From assembly GCF_003312875.1 (NCBI RefSeq), contig NZ_CP015163.1, positions 2,542,001 to 2,606,000 on the forward strand: a stretch of DNA of 64,000 bases. The letters are read 5' to 3'. The stretch is from Amycolatopsis albispora. GTDB taxonomy: Bacteria > Actinomycetota > Actinomycetes > Mycobacteriales > Pseudonocardiaceae. A program made the translations under genes and the position numbers. Numbering within the stretch: position 1 is the stretch's first letter; each line of letters opens with the position of its first letter. The notes under the pieces were generated by a model, which searched no databases, was not told the DNA's origin, and worked only from the letters and a program-made list of their open reading frames with translations. Shown here one piece after another: positions 16,513 through 25,844 of the stretch.

Positions 16513-17202
16513 TTGTCCCCACGTACCACCGGCGTGCTCGTCTGCTCGGTGGCGGCCTGCCTGGCCGTCGCCACCCCGGCCGCGGCCGCCCCGGCCGAGT
16601 CCGCGTACGCCATCGCCGCGTCCGGGCTGGTCAAGATCCCCCGCACGCCGTCGGTCACCGGCACCGGCCAGGAGTCGCTCGCCTCGGTGGCGCTGCCGAC
16701 CTCCGGCCCGTCGCTGGTCAGCGCGAAGGCGCTGAACGCCGAGGTGAAGCCGGGCCACGCCCAGTCCAGCGTCGCCGGGCTCTCGCTGGACCTCGGCGTG
16801 CTGCCCGCCGCAGCCACCCTGCCCGGGGTGAGCGCCGAGGTGATCAAGGCCGACTGCCGCGACGGCAAGGGTTCGGTGTCGATCGCGAACCTGAAGGTCG
16901 GCGGCAAGGCGGTCAAGCTGGACCAGGTGCCGCCGAACACCACCGTGCCGCTGGCCCCGCTGCTGGAGCTGGTGGTGAACAAGCAGGCCAAGAACGACGA
17001 CGGCACGCTGACGGTGACCGCGGTGTCGGCCAAGCTGCTCGGGCAGACGCAGACCCTGGACATCGCTTCGGCCACCTGCGCCAAGCCCGGCGACGACAAC
17101 ACCCCGGCACCCCCGACCAAGCCGGGCGGCGACAAGCCCCAGCCGGGTGGCAAGGCCCCCAAGCCCACCCCGGTCCCCGCCCACCTGGACGTCACCGGCT
17201 GA
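16513..17202 (+). CDS. Secreted protein, choice-of-anchor P type
   Basis: 229 aa from TTG 16513. An ATG at 16498 is in frame, but it lies directly on the GGAGGT ribosome site (16500-16505), so the TTG seven bases after that site is the more likely start. A signal peptide (about residues 1-27, cleavage after AAAA) is followed by a beta-rich domain with two Cys (ADCRDGKG and SATCAKPG) of the kind found in actinobacterial choice-of-anchor P proteins. A Pro/Gly/Lys-rich C-terminal tail follows. Function unknown; probably cell-wall exposed. A strong terminator follows directly. Confidence 0.75.
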   Translation: MSPRTTGVLVCSVAACLAVATPAAAAPAESAYAIAASGLVKIPRTPSVTGTGQESLASVALPTSGPSLVSAKALNAEVKPGHAQSSVAGLSLDLGVLPAAATLPGVSAEVIKADCRDGKGSVSIANLKVGGKAVKLDQVPPNTTVPLAPLLELVVNKQAKNDDGTLTVTAVSAKLLGQTQTLDIASATCAKPGDDNTPAPPTKPGGDKPQPGGKAPKPTPVPAHLDVTG

Positions 17203-17209
17203 CCCCGGC

Positions 17210-17237
17210 GGGCGAAGGCCCCCCGGGGCCTTCGCCC
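17210..17237 (+). terminator. Rho-independent-type terminator
   Basis: Perfect 13-bp arms GGGCGAAGGCCCC (17210-17222) and GGGGCCTTCGCCC (17225-17237), a two-base loop, then GTTTCCC. It lies eight bases after the stop of the secreted-protein gene. Confidence 0.8.
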
Positions 17238-17341
17238 GTTTCCCGTCCGGCCGGGAAACACGAAACCCCTTCTGCGCCAAGCATTCCGGACGAGAGGCTG
17301 GGCTTTGCGACCCACAAGCCCACGCCCCGGCTGGAGTGAAG

Positions 17342-17488
17342 ATGAAGATCCTGTGCCCGCTGTCCACCTTGGTCCGGCTCGCGCTCTGGCTGACCGCGCT
17401 CGGCGTCGTGCTGGGTGTCGCGATGACCGCCGAACCCGCTGCCGCACCCGCGAAACCCGCTGAGATCTCAGTACACAGTGCCCGCTGA
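17342..17488 (+). CDS. Small 48-aa peptide with signal sequence
   Basis: Short gene starting at ATG 17342, preceded by GGAG at good spacing. The product is MKILCPL followed by a hydrophobic core and an Ala/Pro/Lys-rich tail, i.e. a signal peptide or single membrane helix with about 20 exported residues. There is no domain. It stands alone between a terminator and a convergent TetR gene, so it could be a real small secreted protein or a chance frame. Confidence 0.4.
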   Translation: MKILCPLSTLVRLALWLTALGVVLGVAMTAEPAAAPAKPAEISVHSAR

Positions 17489-17495
17489 GCTCAGC
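17460..17495. terminator. Two adjacent palindromes at convergent gene ends
   Basis: CTGAGATCTCAG (17460-17471) and GCTGAGCTCAGC (17484-17495) are perfect palindromes sharing the GCTGAG unit. They overlap the stop codons of the small peptide gene and the convergent TetR gene. They may act as a weak two-way terminator; no T-tract is present. Confidence 0.3.
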
Positions 17496-18054
17496 CCGAG
17501 CGTTCGAGGAGGGTGCGCACCGCGCCCAGTACCAGGTCGACCACCTCGTCCGGGTCCGCATCGGCCAGCGGGTCCTTCTGGGCGATGTGCCGCAGCAGGC
17601 CGATGCCCAGGATCCACGCGAGCACCAGGTCGGCCCGCAGGTCCGCGTTGTCCGCCTCGGTGAGGGCCGCGAGCGCGTGGCTGTACTCCTCCCCCACCTC
17701 GCGGCGGATCGCGGCGGCGGCGTTGTCGTTGCCGGTGGAGCGGAGCAGCGTCTCCAGCGAGTGGTGCGCCGTCGACTCGGGCACCAGGATGCCCCGCAGC
17801 GTGTCCTCGACCAGGGTCTCCGGCGCGCCCTTGGCCAGCCGCTGCCGGCCCCGGCGGGCGACCACCGCCTCGAACAGCGCTTCCTTGGAGCCGAAGTAGC
17901 GGAACAGCAGCGCCTGGTTCGCCTCCGCCTGGCGGGCGATCTCACGCACGGTGGTGCGGTCGAACCCGCGCTCGGCGAAGAGCTGCTCGGCCGCGTCGAG
18001 CAGGGCCTGCCGGGTCGCCGTCGCGTCGCGGCGGCGCCGTTGCCGTCCGGTCAC
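17491..18054 (-). CDS. TetR family regulator of the P450 locus
   Basis: 187 aa. The N-terminal helix-turn-helix (about residues 12-58) includes TVREIARQAEANQALLFRYF, and the helical ligand domain fills the remainder. It is divergent from the cytochrome P450 gene with a 125-bp spacer containing a perfect spaced palindrome (18137-18158) that overlaps a candidate P450 promoter, the textbook layout for a local TetR repressor. It starts at GTG/ATG position 18054. Confidence 0.92.
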   Translation of the reverse strand: MTGRQRRRRDATATRQALLDAAEQLFAERGFDRTTVREIARQAEANQALLFRYFGSKEALFEAVVARRGRQRLAKGAPETLVEDTLRGILVPESTAHHSLETLLRSTGNDNAAAAIRREVGEEYSHALAALTEADNADLRADLVLAWILGIGLLRHIAQKDPLADADPDEVVDLVLGAVRTLLERSG

Positions 18055-18109
18055 CGTTCCCCCTCCAGGTCAGGCGCACACGGTATCCCGGCTCCTCCCG
18101 GTGATCACG

Positions 18110-18139
18110 TTGACGCGATCCGTGACCCGGTCGTACGTT
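18110..18139 (+). promoter_or_regulatory. Candidate promoter of P450-ferredoxin operon
   Basis: TTGACG (18110-18115), 18-bp spacer, TACGTT (18134-18139). The -10 box overlaps the left arm of the TetR operator, so bound repressor would block RNA polymerase. Confidence 0.55.
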
Positions 18140-18158
18140 GTAAGCAGTTGCTTACAAC
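18137..18158. promoter_or_regulatory. TetR operator, perfect inverted repeat
   Basis: Ten-base arms GTTGTAAGCA and TGCTTACAAC around a 2-bp spacer. It is strikingly AT-richer than its surroundings and lies between the divergent TetR and P450 genes. A TetR dimer site is by far the best reading. Confidence 0.8.
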
Positions 18159-18179
18159 AACGATCAACGGGGGTCGCCG

Positions 18180-19364
18180 ATGACCAGCCTCGAACCCGTC
18201 ACCTACCCGTTCAACCAGACCGACGGCCTCGAACTCGACGCCGCCTACGCCGACGCCCGCGAGCGCGAGGGAATGCTCCGCGTGCGGCTGCCCTACGGCG
18301 AGCCCGCCTGGCTCGCCACGCGCTACGCCGACGTCCGGCTGGTGCTCGGCGACCGCCGGTTCAGCCGGGCCGCCGCCGAATTCCACGACGCGCCACGCAG
18401 TTCACCCGCGCAGCGCACCAACGGCATTCTCGCGATGGACCCGCCGGACCACACCCGCCTGCGCACCCTGGTGGCGAAGGCGTTCACCAAGCACCGCGTC
18501 GAGTCGCTGCGGCCGCGCGTCCGCGAGCTGGCGCACTCCCTGCTCGACCAGATGGAGGCCATGGGCCCGCCGGTGGACCTGGTGGAGAACTACGCGCTGC
18601 CGATCCCGGTCGCGGTCATCTGCGAACTGCTCGGCGTGCCCGCGGCGGACCGGCCGCGCTTCCGCGTGTGGAGCGACCGCCTGCTCTCGACCGCCGGGCT
18701 CACCCTCGAGCAGTTCGACCGGAACCAGGAGGAGATCCGCGAATACATGGCCGGGCTGATCGAGCGGCACCGCGCCGAGCCCGCCGACGACCTGATGACC
18801 GCGCTGATCGAGGCACGCGACGTCCGCGACCGGCTGTCCGAACTGGAACTGGTCGACCTGTGCGTCGGCATCCTGGTGGCCGGGCACGAAACCACCGCGT
18901 CGCAAATCCCGAACTTCGTTTACGTGCTGTGTGAAAATCCCGGCGAACTGGCCAAATTGCGGGAACACCCGGAACTGCTGGACAACGCGGTCGAGGAACT
19001 GCTGCGGTACGTGCCGCTCGGCGCCGGGGCGGCGTTTCCCCGCTATGCCACCGAAGACGTCGAGGTCGGCGGTGTGCTGGTCCGCGCGGGCGAACCGGTG
19101 CTGGTCGCGGTCGGCGCGGCCAACCGCGACCGGCTGCGCTTCGAGGAGGCGGACGAGCTGAAGGTCGATCGTGAAGTCGGCCAGCACCTCGGGTTCGGGC
19201 ACGGTGTGCACCACTGCCTCGGCGCGCAACTCGCGCGACTCGAGTTGCAGGAGGCGCTGGGCGCGCTGCTGCGGCGGTTTCCCGGGCTGCACCCGGCCGG
19301 GGACATCGTGTGGAAGAGCCAGATGATCGTGCGCGGGCCGCGCACCATGCCGGTGGGCTGGTGA
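18180..19364 (+). CDS. Cytochrome P450
   Basis: 394 aa, a typical soluble bacterial class I P450 length. The I-helix oxygen-activation motif AGHETTAS (about residues 233-240), the K-helix ExxR region in EELLRY, and the haem-ligand loop FGHGVHHCLGAQLAR (Cys about 346) are all present. It catalyses haem-dependent monooxygenation, receiving electrons from the ferredoxin encoded 7 bp downstream. The substrate is unknown. Its repressor and operator are immediately upstream, so expression is probably substrate-induced. Confidence 0.95.
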   Translation: MTSLEPVTYPFNQTDGLELDAAYADAREREGMLRVRLPYGEPAWLATRYADVRLVLGDRRFSRAAAEFHDAPRSSPAQRTNGILAMDPPDHTRLRTLVAKAFTKHRVESLRPRVRELAHSLLDQMEAMGPPVDLVENYALPIPVAVICELLGVPAADRPRFRVWSDRLLSTAGLTLEQFDRNQEEIREYMAGLIERHRAEPADDLMTALIEARDVRDRLSELELVDLCVGILVAGHETTASQIPNFVYVLCENPGELAKLREHPELLDNAVEELLRYVPLGAGAAFPRYATEDVEVGGVLVRAGEPVLVAVGAANRDRLRFEEADELKVDREVGQHLGFGHGVHHCLGAQLARLELQEALGALLRRFPGLHPAGDIVWKSQMIVRGPRTMPVGW

Positions 19365-19371
19365 GCGCGGA

Positions 19372-19587
19372 ATGACTTGGCAAGTCGAGGTGTCGGCCAC
19401 GGACTGCATCGCGTCCGGCATGTGCGCGGCGCTCGCGCCGGAGCACTTTGTGCTCGAAGGCGAGCACGCGGAACCGGTCGCGAGCGAGATCGAGCCGGAC
19501 GAGATCGTGCTGGACGCGGCGGATTCCTGTCCCGTGCAAGCCATTCTGGTCCGCGACGGCGACCGGGAGGTCGGCCCGCGCCCGTAA
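19372..19587 (+). CDS. Ferredoxin, 3Fe-4S type, partner of the P450
   Basis: 71 aa. Three cluster Cys are visible at positions 12, 18 and 53 (DCIASGMC and DSCP), the pattern of P450-associated single-cluster 3Fe-4S ferredoxins; the usual fourth Cys position is not Cys. It transfers single electrons from a ferredoxin reductase, not encoded here, to the P450. It is co-transcribed with the P450 and followed by a strong terminator. Confidence 0.92.
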   Translation: MTWQVEVSATDCIASGMCAALAPEHFVLEGEHAEPVASEIEPDEIVLDAADSCPVQAILVRDGDREVGPRP

Positions 19588-19608
19588 CCCCCCACTCGCA
19601 CCCGGAAA

Positions 19609-19645
19609 ACGGAACTCGGCTGCCCGCGCGGCAGCCGAGTTCCGT
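19609..19645 (+). terminator. Strong terminator of P450-ferredoxin operon
   Basis: Perfect 16-bp arms, 19609-19624 (ACGGAACTCGGCTGCC) and 19630-19645, with a 5-nt loop. It lies 22 bp after the ferredoxin stop codon. It is followed by GCTTCCC rather than a T-run, as usual in actinobacteria. Confidence 0.85.
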
Positions 19646-19721
19646 GCTTCCCGGGCTTTTCCGGGGCACGTCCACGCACTGGGCGCACGGCACGCTCAGG
19701 TCACGACCGGCACCCGAGGGG

Positions 19722-19751
19722 TTGACACGCCGATGCCCGGTTCCGCATAGT
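19722..19751 (+). promoter_or_regulatory. Promoter of the branched-chain-type ABC operon
   Basis: TTGACA (19722-19727), 18-bp spacer, CATAGT (19746-19751). The -35 box is a perfect match. It lies about 70 bp upstream of the first ABC gene, just before an inverted repeat. Confidence 0.6.
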
Positions 19752-19759
19752 TTCGCGTC

Positions 19760-19777
19760 ATACCGACCGCGCGGTAT
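19760..19777. promoter_or_regulatory. Inverted repeat, probable TetR operator of ABC operon
   Basis: ATACCG-N6-CGGTAT immediately downstream of the -10 box. The sequence ACCGACCG within it resembles sites bound by lipid- and acyl-CoA-responsive TetR proteins. The TetR encoded at the end of this operon is the natural candidate. Confidence 0.5.
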
Positions 19778-19820
19778 CGGGTGTTCCACATATTGGGAAC
19801 CCGTGTCGTGGAGGAGACCA

Positions 19821-20607
<787 letters not shown>

Positions 20608-20615
<8 letters not shown>

Positions 20616-21315
20616 GGTCGAGGAGCTGGTCACCAGCTACGGCGCGGTCCGCGCGCTGGACGCGGTCAGCCTGTCCACAAAGGACGGATCGATCACCGCG
20701 GTGCTCGGCGCGAACGGCGCGGGCAAGACCACGCTGCTGCGCACCGTCGGCGGCCTGGTCGCCCCGGACAGCGGGCGGGTGCGCTTCGACGGCACCGACG
20801 TCACCGGCTGGCCCGCCGACCGCCTCACCCGCAGCGGGCTGGTGCACGTGCCGGAAAGCGGTGGTGTGATCACCGAGCTGACCGTCGAGGAGAACCTGCG
20901 CCTCGGCGCGCTCTGGCGCCGCGACCGCGCCGACCGCGCGGCCGCGCTGCGCGAAGTGCTGGAGTTGTTCCCGCCGCTGGCCGAACGCCAGGGCAAGCTG
21001 GCGGCCACGCTGTCCGGCGGCGAGCGGCAGATGCTGGCGATCGGCCGCGCGCTGATGAGCAGGCCGCGCCTGCTCCTGCTGGACGAGCCGTCGCTCGGCC
21101 TGGCGCCGCTGGTCACCCTGCGCATCCTCCAGGTGATCGAGGACCTGCGCGCGGCCACCGGGCTGACCGTGCTGCTCGTCGAGCAGAACGCGCGCAGCGC
21201 GCTGTCCGTGGCGGACCACGGGTTCGTGCTGTCCCTCGGCCGGGTGGTCGCCACCGATCGCGCCGAGGACCTGCTGGCCGACGACCAGCTCCGCCACGCC
21301 TATCTCGGCTTCTGA
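20608..21315 (+). CDS. livF: ABC transporter ATP-binding protein, LivF type
   Basis: 235 aa, GTG start at 20608 inside the end of livG, with GGAGGAG upstream. Walker A GANGAGKTT (about residues 34-42), signature LSGGERQMLAIGRAL and Walker B LLLDEPSLGLAP are all canonical. It forms a heterodimer with the LivG-type subunit. The ATPase genes precede the permeases in this operon, unlike the common binding-protein-first order. Confidence 0.92.
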
Positions 21316-21343
21316 ACCCCCGACCGGAACGGAACCGCAGTCG

Positions 21344-22195
21344 ATGAACGGTTTCCTGGCCCTGACCGTGAACGGTGTCGCCACCGGCGCCGTCTACGCC
21401 GCGCTGGGGCTGTCGCTGGTGATCATCTACCGGGCCACCCGGGTGATCAACTTCGCGCAGCCGGCGCTGGCGCTGATCTCCACCTATCTCGCCTACTCGG
21501 TGAACAAGGCGACCGGCAGCTACTGGCTGGCCTTCGCGGTGGCGCTGGTCGCCGGCGCGATCCTCGGCGCGCTCACCGAACGGCTGCTGATCCGCCCGCT
21601 GCGCAACCGCACCGAGCTCAGCCCGGTGATCGTCACCCTCGGCCTGCTCATGGTGCTGCAGGCGGTGGCAGGCATGATCTGGACCAACGAGCCGCAGTCC
21701 TTCCCGTACGCCTTCGACTTCCGCGGCATGTTCTCCAGCTCGAACCTGTTCACCGTGCTGGTGGTGCTCGGCACCGCGGCGGGCATCGGGCTGCTGTTCC
21801 GGTTCACCGCGCTCGGCCTGCGGCTGCGGGCGGCGGCGTTCAAGCCGGAGGTGGCGCGGATGCTCGGCGTCCGGGTCGGGCTGATGCTCACCGTCGGCTG
21901 GGCGCTCGCCGCCGCCGTCGGCGCGCTGGCCGGTTTGCTGGCCACCCCGCCGTTCCTCTTCCCCACCGTGCTCGACGGGGTTTTTGTCTACGCGCTGACC
22001 GCGGCCGTGATCGGCGGGCTGGACAATCCGGCGGGCACCGTGCTCGGCGGCTTCGCCGTCGGCATTGGACTGTCCTATGTGTCCGGTTACCTCGGGCCGG
22101 AACTGGTCACCGTCGCCGCGCTGGCGATCCTGGTGCTGGTGCTGGCCCTCCGCCCGAACGGCCTGTTCGGCCACGCCGTCGCCAGGAGGGTCTGA
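21344..22195 (+). CDS. livH: ABC transporter permease, LivH type
   Basis: 283 aa, about eight membrane helices, with the family N-terminus (GLSLVIIYRATRVINFAQPAL). The cytoplasmic coupling loop with LRLRAAAFKPEVARMLGVRV, where the canonical protein reads A-A-x-x-x-x-A-x-x-x-G, is at about residues 160-182. It forms the translocation pore with LivM. Confidence 0.92.
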   Translation: MNGFLALTVNGVATGAVYAALGLSLVIIYRATRVINFAQPALALISTYLAYSVNKATGSYWLAFAVALVAGAILGALTERLLIRPLRNRTELSPVIVTLGLLMVLQAVAGMIWTNEPQSFPYAFDFRGMFSSSNLFTVLVVLGTAAGIGLLFRFTALGLRLRAAAFKPEVARMLGVRVGLMLTVGWALAAAVGALAGLLATPPFLFPTVLDGVFVYALTAAVIGGLDNPAGTVLGGFAVGIGLSYVSGYLGPELVTVAALAILVLVLALRPNGLFGHAVARRV

Positions 22196-22198
22196 ACC

Positions 22199-23284
22199 AT
22201 GGCAGGAAAGTCCACCGCGCTGCGCGACCGCCTCACCGCGGGCACCCCGGCGCCGCCGGCCACCCGGGCCGGGATGCCGCCGCTGGTCCGGCACCTGCTG
22301 CTGGCGCTGGCCGCGCTCGCCGTGATCGTCGCGCTCACCTTCGTCGTCGACCCGTTCACCAACGTCCGGCTGGCCACCGTCGGCTACTACCTGATCGCGG
22401 TGGCCGGGCTGACCCTGCTCACCGGGTTCAACGGGCAGGTTTCCCTCGGGCACGGCGCGTTCATGTTCATCGGCGCCTACACCGTGGCACTGCTGGTGCT
22501 GCACGTGCCGAGCCTGCCGTTCTGGGCCGACCTGCTGCTGGCCGCCGCGGCCAGCGGGGTGGCGGGCACGCTGGCGGGCGCCGCCGCGGCACGGCTGCAC
22601 GGGCCGTACCTCGCCGGGGCCACGCTCGCGCTCGCGGTCGGCCTGCCCGCGGTGACCCAGCGCTTCCCCGAACTGCTCGGCGGCAGCAACGGGCTGGCGT
22701 TCACGGTGAACAGCAGGCCGGCCGCGCTGGCGGGCACCATTCCCACCCCGCAGTGGCAGGCCTGGGTGGTCTGGACCACCGTGTTGCTGGCGCTGGTGGT
22801 GCTGGCGAACCTGACCCGCTCGCGGTTCGGGCGCACGCTGCGGGCGGTGCGGGACGACGAGGTCTCCGCCGAGCTCGCCGGTATCCACATCGGACGGACG
22901 AAGATCCTGGCCTTCGTGCTCAGCGCGGTCTGCGGCGGGCTGGCCGGTGGCCTGCAGGCCTTCCTGCTCGGCACGGCCGCGCCGGGCTCGTTCACCCCGG
23001 TGCTGTCGCTGAGCCTGCTCGCGGCGATGGTGCTCGGCGGCATCGGCAGCATGTGGGGCGCGCTGTGGGGCGCGCTCGCGCTGGTCTACTTCCAGGCGTG
23101 GTCGGAGGACCTGACGCACGCACTGGAGCTGGGCACCGACATCGCGAACAACCTGCCGCTCGCGGTGTACGGCGTGGTGCTCATCGTGGTTGTCCTCGCT
23201 TTCCCCCAAGGGATCCAGGGCGGGGTCCGGGCTCTGCGAACCCGCCTGTCCCGTCTCCGACGCACGGAAGAAGGTCATCGATGA
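22199..23284 (+). CDS. livM: ABC transporter permease, LivM type
   Basis: 361 aa, about nine or ten membrane helices. It contains the LivM signature segment GLTLLTGFNGQVSLGHGAFMFIGAYT and the coupling loop FGRTLRAVRDDEVSAELAGI. The start is ATG 22199, 3 bp after livH. Its stop overlaps the ATG of the binding-protein gene (ATGA 23281-23284). Confidence 0.92.
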   Translation: MAGKSTALRDRLTAGTPAPPATRAGMPPLVRHLLLALAALAVIVALTFVVDPFTNVRLATVGYYLIAVAGLTLLTGFNGQVSLGHGAFMFIGAYTVALLVLHVPSLPFWADLLLAAAASGVAGTLAGAAAARLHGPYLAGATLALAVGLPAVTQRFPELLGGSNGLAFTVNSRPAALAGTIPTPQWQAWVVWTTVLLALVVLANLTRSRFGRTLRAVRDDEVSAELAGIHIGRTKILAFVLSAVCGGLAGGLQAFLLGTAAPGSFTPVLSLSLLAAMVLGGIGSMWGALWGALALVYFQAWSEDLTHALELGTDIANNLPLAVYGVVLIVVVLAFPQGIQGGVRALRTRLSRLRRTEEGHR

Positions 23285-24600
23285 AACGAACCACGGTCCT
23301 CGCCGCGGCACTGGCCGCGGCACTGACCCTGGCCTCCTGCAGCGGGGCCGGTGAGCAGCAGACCGGCGACACCGCCGACGCCGGCGCGGCGCCCGGGGTC
23401 ACCGACACCAGCGTGCTGATCGGCACGCACCAGCCGCTGACCGGCCCGGCCGCGCCCGGGTACAGCCGGATCTCGGTCGGTGCCAGGGCGATGTTCGACT
23501 ACATCAACGAAAACGGCGGCATCAACGGGCGCAAGATCGAGTACCGCGTCGAGGACGACGGGTACAACCCGACGCGCACGGTCGAGGTGGTCAAGAAGCT
23601 CGTCCTGCAGGACCAGGTGTTCGCGCTGCTCGGCGGGCTCGGCACGCCGACGCACTCGAAGGTGATCGAGTTCCTCAACACCGAGAAGGTGCCCGACCTG
23701 CTGGTCTCCTCGGGCGCGCTGATGTGGGACGACCCGGCCAAGAGCCCGATGACCTTCGGCTACCAGGTGGACTACACCCGCGAGGGCAAGATCCAGGGTG
23801 ACTGGATCAAGAAGAACCTGGCCGGCAAGAAGGTCGGCCTGATGTTCCAGAACGACGACGTCGGCCGCGACTCGCAGACCGGGCTGGACCAGTTCATCGC
23901 CGGCCAGATCGTGTCGCGCCAGGGCTACGACCCGGCCAACACCGACGTGGTGCCCCAGATCTCGGCGCTGCGCGACGCCGGTGCCGAGGTCATCGTGTGC
24001 TCGTGCGTGCCCGCCTACACCGCGTTGTCCATCCTGAACGCGGCCAAGCTCGGGTACCGGGCCCAGTTCGTGGTCAGCAGCATCGGCGCGGACCCGGCCA
24101 CGCTGACCGGGCTGCTGCAGGAGTTCGGCAAGCGCGGCGGCACCGAGGTCTCCGCGGGGCAACTGCTCAACGGCCTGGTCGGCACCGGCTACCTGCCCGA
24201 CGTCAGCCGCGCCGACGACCCGTGGATCAAGCTGCTGCGCGAGGTGCACCAGAAGTACATCCCGAACGAGCAGCTGACCAACACCGTCATCTTCGGCATG
24301 GTGCAGGCGTTCACCTTCGCGCAGGCGCTCAAGGCGGCAGGCCGGGACCTCACCAGGCAGAAGCTCGTCGACGCGATGAGCTCCGGCGCGCTGGAAGGTC
24401 CCGGCCTCACCCCCTTCGGATTCACGCAGCAGTCGCACTCCGGGTACACCGGCGCGTTCGTGTTCAAGATCAATCCGGACACCACCACCACGGAGATCCA
24501 GCCGCCGATGGTGACCGACCGCGCCACCGGGCCGATCACGCCGGCGAACCTGCAGCGGAAAACTCCGCAGGAGATCAACCTGTTCGGCGGTACCAGCTAG
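23281..24600 (+). CDS. ABC transporter substrate-binding lipoprotein, LivK type
   Basis: 439 aa, type I periplasmic binding fold (Peripla_BP_6). Lipobox LASC (Cys20) anchors it to the membrane. The mature protein starts with VLIGTHQPLTGPAAPGYS, where family members bind the amino-acid head group. It is longer than classical LivK (about 370), as in actinobacterial members that bind hydrophobic acids or other non-amino-acid ligands. The ligand cannot be assigned; the TetR downstream is compatible with a fatty or aromatic acid. Confidence 0.9.
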   Translation: MKRTTVLAAALAAALTLASCSGAGEQQTGDTADAGAAPGVTDTSVLIGTHQPLTGPAAPGYSRISVGARAMFDYINENGGINGRKIEYRVEDDGYNPTRTVEVVKKLVLQDQVFALLGGLGTPTHSKVIEFLNTEKVPDLLVSSGALMWDDPAKSPMTFGYQVDYTREGKIQGDWIKKNLAGKKVGLMFQNDDVGRDSQTGLDQFIAGQIVSRQGYDPANTDVVPQISALRDAGAEVIVCSCVPAYTALSILNAAKLGYRAQFVVSSIGADPATLTGLLQEFGKRGGTEVSAGQLLNGLVGTGYLPDVSRADDPWIKLLREVHQKYIPNEQLTNTVIFGMVQAFTFAQALKAAGRDLTRQKLVDAMSSGALEGPGLTPFGFTQQSHSGYTGAFVFKINPDTTTTEIQPPMVTDRATGPITPANLQRKTPQEINLFGGTS

Positions 24601-24637
24601 CATGTGATCATCTACAACCGTGGAAAGGAGTCCCGGC

Positions 24638-25249
24638 ATGACCGGCACGGCCGCCGAGTCCGGCGACGGTTCCACGGTGCGCGACAGGGTGCTCCGCGCC
24701 GCGACCACCCTGTTCGCGCAGAAGGGCTACGAGGGCACCTCGGTCCGCGAGATCGTGCTCGCGGCCGGGGTGACCAAGGGCGGGCTGTACCACTACTTCG
24801 ACTCGAAGGACGACCTGCTCCACGAGATCTACACGCGGATGCTGCGGGTGCAGACGCAGCGGATGGAGACCATCGCCGCGTCCGATCTCCCGCTCCCGCA
24901 GCGGCTCCACGCGATCGTGGTGGACGTGGTCGCCACCAGCATCGCCCACCTGGACGAGGCGGTGGTCTTCTTCCAGTCGATGCACCTGCTGCCGGAGCGG
25001 AAGGTGGCCCAGGTGCGCGCGGAACGCCGCCGGTACCACGAACGGGTCCGCGAGCTGGTCGCCGAGGGCCAGCGCGCGGGCCTGTTCCGCACCGACGTGC
25101 CCGCCGACATCGTGGTGCAGTACCACTTCGGCGCCATCCACCGGCTGGGCCACTGGTACCACCACGACGGCCCGCTCAGCGGCGAGCAGGTCGGCCACCA
25201 CTTCGCCAACCTGATGCTGGCCAGCCTGCTCGACGACTTCAGCCTGTGA
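24638..25249 (+). CDS. TetR family regulator at end of ABC operon
   Basis: 203 aa from ATG 24638, which follows GGAAAGGAG at ideal spacing (an in-frame TTG/ATG at 24620 would waste that site). The helix-turn-helix (about residues 15-62) contains SVREIVLAAGVTKGGLYHYFDSK, similar to FadR/KstR-like TetR proteins that sense acyl-CoAs. It lies 37 bp after the binding-protein gene on the same strand, so it is likely in the operon and autoregulates it, perhaps through the ATACCG/CGGTAT repeat at 19760. Confidence 0.9.
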   Translation: MTGTAAESGDGSTVRDRVLRAATTLFAQKGYEGTSVREIVLAAGVTKGGLYHYFDSKDDLLHEIYTRMLRVQTQRMETIAASDLPLPQRLHAIVVDVVATSIAHLDEAVVFFQSMHLLPERKVAQVRAERRRYHERVRELVAEGQRAGLFRTDVPADIVVQYHFGAIHRLGHWYHHDGPLSGEQVGHHFANLMLASLLDDFSL

Positions 25250-25258
25250 ACGGTCAGG

Positions 25259-25738
25259 TCAGGGCACCACGTCGGTCACGGTGTCCTTGATGACCTGCCA
25301 CTTCCCGCGTTCCTTCACCAGGGTCAGGCTGATCGTGTAGTGCCGGTTGACGTTCTGCGAGGGCACCTGGTAGTACGCGTCGAGAATGGCGAACCCGGAC
25401 TTGCAGCCGTTGACCACGGTGTGCGTGACCGTCCACGGCATGGACCACTCGTAGGGCAGCTTGAACGCCTCGATCACCGGATCGACGTTGGCGTCGTAGC
25501 CGATGAACAGCTGGCCCTTGCGGCCGACGGTGACCATGTCGCGGTGGATGATCGCCCGGTAGCGCGCCTCGTCCCGCTTGTTGAAGCTGTCCATGTCCTC
25601 CCACACGGCGTGGTCGAATTCCCGCTGGCAGGCCTGGTTCGCCGCCTGCTCGTCGGTGGCCGACGCCGCCATCGGCACCACCACCGCCGCCGTGCCCACC
25701 GCCGCGACGCCCAGTGCCGCGGACACCCATTTGCGCAT
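25259..25738 (-). CDS. Secreted protein with NTF2-like character
   Basis: 159 aa from ATG 25738, preceded by GGAGGG; the frame opens upstream without a start signal. A Sec signal peptide (cleavage near ASA, residue 27) leads to a compact alpha+beta domain with W-E-D-x-x-S-F-N-K-R-D and a final GKWQVIKDTVT, as in NTF2-like/SnoaL-type secreted proteins. Two Cys (positions about 36 and 120) could form a disulfide. Function unknown. It ends 9 bp from the convergent TetR gene. Confidence 0.72.
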   Translation of the reverse strand: MRKWVSAALGVAAVGTAAVVVPMAASATDEQAANQACQREFDHAVWEDMDSFNKRDEARYRAIIHRDMVTVGRKGQLFIGYDANVDPVIEAFKLPYEWSMPWTVTHTVVNGCKSGFAILDAYYQVPSQNVNRHYTISLTLVKERGKWQVIKDTVTDVVP

Positions 25739-25844
25739 TTTGCCCTCCGTAATCCGGCTTCGTGGTGAGGAGCCTGCCGGGGCCGCGCACCGCCTCCGCA
25801 TCACCCGTGCATCGCCCCCGCCGAGCTGGTTAGCTGAGCAGGTC

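Noticed and set aside
21113..23323. 736-aa frame antisense to the Liv permease genes
   Set aside because: Same codon-bias artefact; the plus-strand operon is complete and canonical.
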